Virus record (IMG/VR): IMGVR_UViG_3300025789_000822
Location: 24,464 to 88,463 of that record
Origin: a virus
Length of the DNA: 64,000 nt
Reading direction: 5' to 3' (one strand)
Within the stretch, counting starts at the first letter, position 1. The number at the start of each line of letters is the position of its first letter. Positions 62,567 to 64,000 of the stretch are shown here, piece after piece. A program made the position numbers and the translations under genes. The notes under the pieces are model-generated. The model was not told the origin of the DNA. It ran no database searches and saw nothing but the letters and a program-made list of their open reading frames with translations.

Positions 62567-63488
62567 AATATTTTTCGAACCCTTCTTCTACATCGACCTT
62601 CGGATCAAACTGAAAATCTTTTCTTGCATTATCAATATTTAATGCACCGCGGCTTGGGAAATCTGCGTCTTTACCGCGCACTTCGATATTACCCTTGCCT
62701 ACAATCTTTACTGCTAATTCGGCAGCATCAATTAGAGTTCTACTGTGGCTTTTTGTGATGTTGTATGTTTTGTTTGTTGCATATGGACTAAGTGAGGCTG
62801 CGACAATTCCGTCTGCCGCATCGTCCACATAAGTGAAGTCGAGGGTTTCACCGGCTCCGTTGACCTTGAGGGTTCCTCCTCGCATGGCTGTAAGCATAAA
62901 CTTTGCAATAACTCTATCTTCCACGTCAAGCGGGCCGTATACAGCACTAGGACGCACAATAGTATAGTTAAAACAACCTCGGCGCGTGTAATCTTTGACA
63001 ACATGTTCTCCTGCTAATTTCATAATGCCATATTGGCCTTGTGGTTTACAAATGGCATCTTCTGTAACATCATCAGTAAAGTCTCCATAGACCATACTTG
63101 AACTAATATACATAAATCTATCTACTGAATATTTCTTGCTCAATTCACATAGATTCATTAAACCTTCCATCATTGTTCTTGCACCAATCATGGGATTAGC
63201 ATTGACAACTTTTTGACGGGGGAAACTTGCCATATGAATCACTACTTCAGGCTTATATTTGTCAAATAACCAATTCATTCCTTCAACATCACTGATATCG
63301 ATTCTATGAATTGCAGTAGTACTAATTTTCTTTAATCGTTCTGCCACAAGGTAATCAAGTTCGTCTTGCGGAACCAATCCATAATTAGTTCGGGTATCTG
63401 TAATAGAAACTTCATGTCCTAAGTTTTCTAAACGTGCTACTACATTGTGACCTATCAAACCGAGGCCGCCGGTTACTAAAATTCTCAT
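62517..63488 (-). CDS. NAD-dependent nucleotide-sugar epimerase/dehydratase
   Basis: 323 residues. An extended SDR enzyme: TGGLGLIG (residues 6-13) binds NAD, ISSSMVYGD holds the catalytic Ser, Y153-x3-K157 (YGIMK) the active pair, and RPSAVYGP the substrate end. Acts on UDP/GDP/dTDP-sugars. With the aminotransferase it may build an amino sugar for virion, DNA or host-surface decoration. Confidence 0.88.
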   Translation of the reverse strand: MRILVTGGLGLIGHNVVARLENLGHEVSITDTRTNYGLVPQDELDYLVAERLKKISTTAIHRIDISDVEGMNWLFDKYKPEVVIHMASFPRQKVVNANPMIGARTMMEGLMNLCELSKKYSVDRFMYISSSMVYGDFTDDVTEDAICKPQGQYGIMKLAGEHVVKDYTRRGCFNYTIVRPSAVYGPLDVEDRVIAKFMLTAMRGGTLKVNGAGETLDFTYVDDAADGIVAASLSPYATNKTYNITKSHSRTLIDAAELAVKIVGKGNIEVRGKDADFPSRGALNIDNARKDFQFDPKVDVEEGFEKYYEWLTNSPFWSAKTIQ

Positions 63489-63730
63489 TCGTGTTTCAAC
63501 CTATAAAATGTTAAATCTTTTTCTTCTAAATATGCTACGATATCATAATGATAACCATAGTTGTATGGATCAGTCCTTCGATGCCATTCAGGCTGTTGCT
63601 TACTATTTTCCATAACAAACTTTCCTGCTTCTGTTTGTTGCCATTCCCAAATAGGCTGTGCTACAAACAAATCAGGATCCTCAACGTCACCCATTCTAAT
63701 TGAATGTACTTTAGTTTTTACAATTTTCAT
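63485..63730 (-). CDS. Small conserved protein with W-tail-like end
   Basis: 81 residues: KTKVHSIRMGDVEDPDLFVA, QPIWEWQQTEAGKFVMENS, then YHYDIVAYLEEKDLTFYRLK. The C-terminal E-E-K-D-x-x-F-x-x-L-K resembles the end of the seven small paralogues at 41.1-43.1 kb, suggesting a common fold. Common in marine T4-like phages with unknown function. Overlaps neighbours by 4 bp on both sides. Confidence 0.7.
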   Translation of the reverse strand: MKIVKTKVHSIRMGDVEDPDLFVAQPIWEWQQTEAGKFVMENSKQQPEWHRRTDPYNYGYHYDIVAYLEEKDLTFYRLKHE

Positions 63731-63942
63731 TTAAGTATACCTGACAAATAAATCAATGCAATAACAATGTTGGGGATAATTAGTGCGGCTTCTTTCCATA
63801 ATACTCCACTAGTAGTCCACATAATAGCAGTAGCAAGCCCTGCATATTTATTATATGGTATGAAATCATGGCTAGTTAAAAATACAGTTAACAAACTGCC
63901 AAATGTCCCTGCCCATTTCACGTAGAATACGGTTGGCTTCAT
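63727..63942 (-). CDS. Small membrane protein
   Basis: 71 residues with two or three hydrophobic spans (WAGTFGSLLTVFLTS; YAGLATAIMWTTSGVLW; ALIIPNIVIALIYLSGIL). The start overlaps the upstream stop (ATGA). Recalled from cyanophage-like genomes as an unnamed membrane protein. Function unknown. Confidence 0.7.
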   Translation of the reverse strand: MKPTVFYVKWAGTFGSLLTVFLTSHDFIPYNKYAGLATAIMWTTSGVLWKEAALIIPNIVIALIYLSGILK

Positions 63943-64000
63943 ACTGCCATTTCAGCCTTGATAGTACCATGTGATTTATAACCATCTAACACAATATCAC
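63939..64000 (-). CDS. Thymidylate synthase, C-terminal end only (runs off window)
   Basis: Nineteen full codons before the stop, reading DIVLDGYKSHGTIKAEMAV. The final strand, G-Y-x-x-H-x-x-I-K-A-x-M-A-V, is the invariant C-terminus of ThyA-type thymidylate synthases, which make dTMP from dUMP. The rest lies beyond the right edge. Confidence 0.65.
   Translation of the reverse strand, partial: DIVLDGYKSHGTIKAEMAV

Noticed and set aside
1-64000. tRNA genes
   Set aside because: No cloverleaf candidate with a TTCGA arm and CCA-type end was spotted by eye in the short intergenic gaps; a covariance search is needed to exclude them fully.

Overview
The window is part of the genome of a large T4-like myovirus (tailed phage with contractile tail) of the marine/freshwater, cyanophage/pelagiphage-like branch. 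The evidence is a long list of recognisable T4 core genes: tail sheath gp18, tail tube gp19, tail completion gp15, neck proteins, head completion gp4, terminase gp16 and gp17, helicase gp41, primase gp61, clamp-loader gp62, ssDNA-binding gp32, UvsW, UvsX, UvsY, dNMP kinase gp1 and a DexA-like exonuclease. A spanin pair with an outer-membrane lipoprotein points to a Gram-negative host; nothing seen identifies it further. The DNA is AT-rich, and nearly every gene lies on the minus strand (read from high to low coordinates), with small plus-strand islands at 11.7, 16.0-19.6, 21.4 and 36.5 kb. Portal, prohead protease, major capsid protein, DNA polymerase gp43 and the sliding clamp are not in the window.

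Layout. 1-13.5 kb: late virion genes (very large putative internal protein, gp16, a homing endonuclease, gp4, tail-tube-like protein, gp19, a giant gp18), a small HNH-like gene, gp1 and a neck protein. 13.5-16 kb: MazG, SGNH hydrolase, unknown protein. 16-19.6 kb (+): gp14-like, gp15, Nudix. 19.6-26 kb: XhlA-like membrane protein, structural proteins, glycosyltransferase, long tail fibre. 26-33 kb: RecB-like nuclease, second SGNH protein, HesB/IscA, conserved late proteins, a KxDG ligase-like protein, a Gln-rich protein with a capsid-targeting-like N-terminus. 33-36 kb: gp41, gp61. 36.9-45.1 kb: an unusual early operon with gp62, a zinc-finger protein, seven tandem small paralogues ending in an (F/W)-x-(L/I)-(R/K)-W tail, a radical-SAM/2OG-dioxygenase fusion, DexA, a third SGNH protein and a miniature Pol III alpha-like protein. 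45-54.4 kb: UvsW, a protein of unknown function, AAA ATPase, a string of tiny overlapping early genes, UvsY, UvsX, gp32. 54.5-60.7 kb: very large late protein, gp17, methyltransferase, putative injected protein, structural protein. 60.7-64 kb: spanins, nucleotide-sugar aminotransferase and epimerase, small proteins, and the 3' end of a thymidylate synthase.

Regulation is unusually legible. Early genes carry near-perfect sigma-70 promoters, seven of them TTGACA-N17-TAyaaT. Late genes carry T4-type TATAAATA elements, relaxed to nnTAAATA. A striking set of at least ten late and two early genes has its start codon 4-6 nt from the -10 element, so the predicted transcription start is the A of AUG: these mRNAs look leaderless. 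Other late genes have conventional Shine-Dalgarno leaders, several with 5'-terminal hairpins, and the tail-fibre gene has a T4 gene e-like arrangement in which the late promoter sits inside a hairpin that only read-through transcripts can form.
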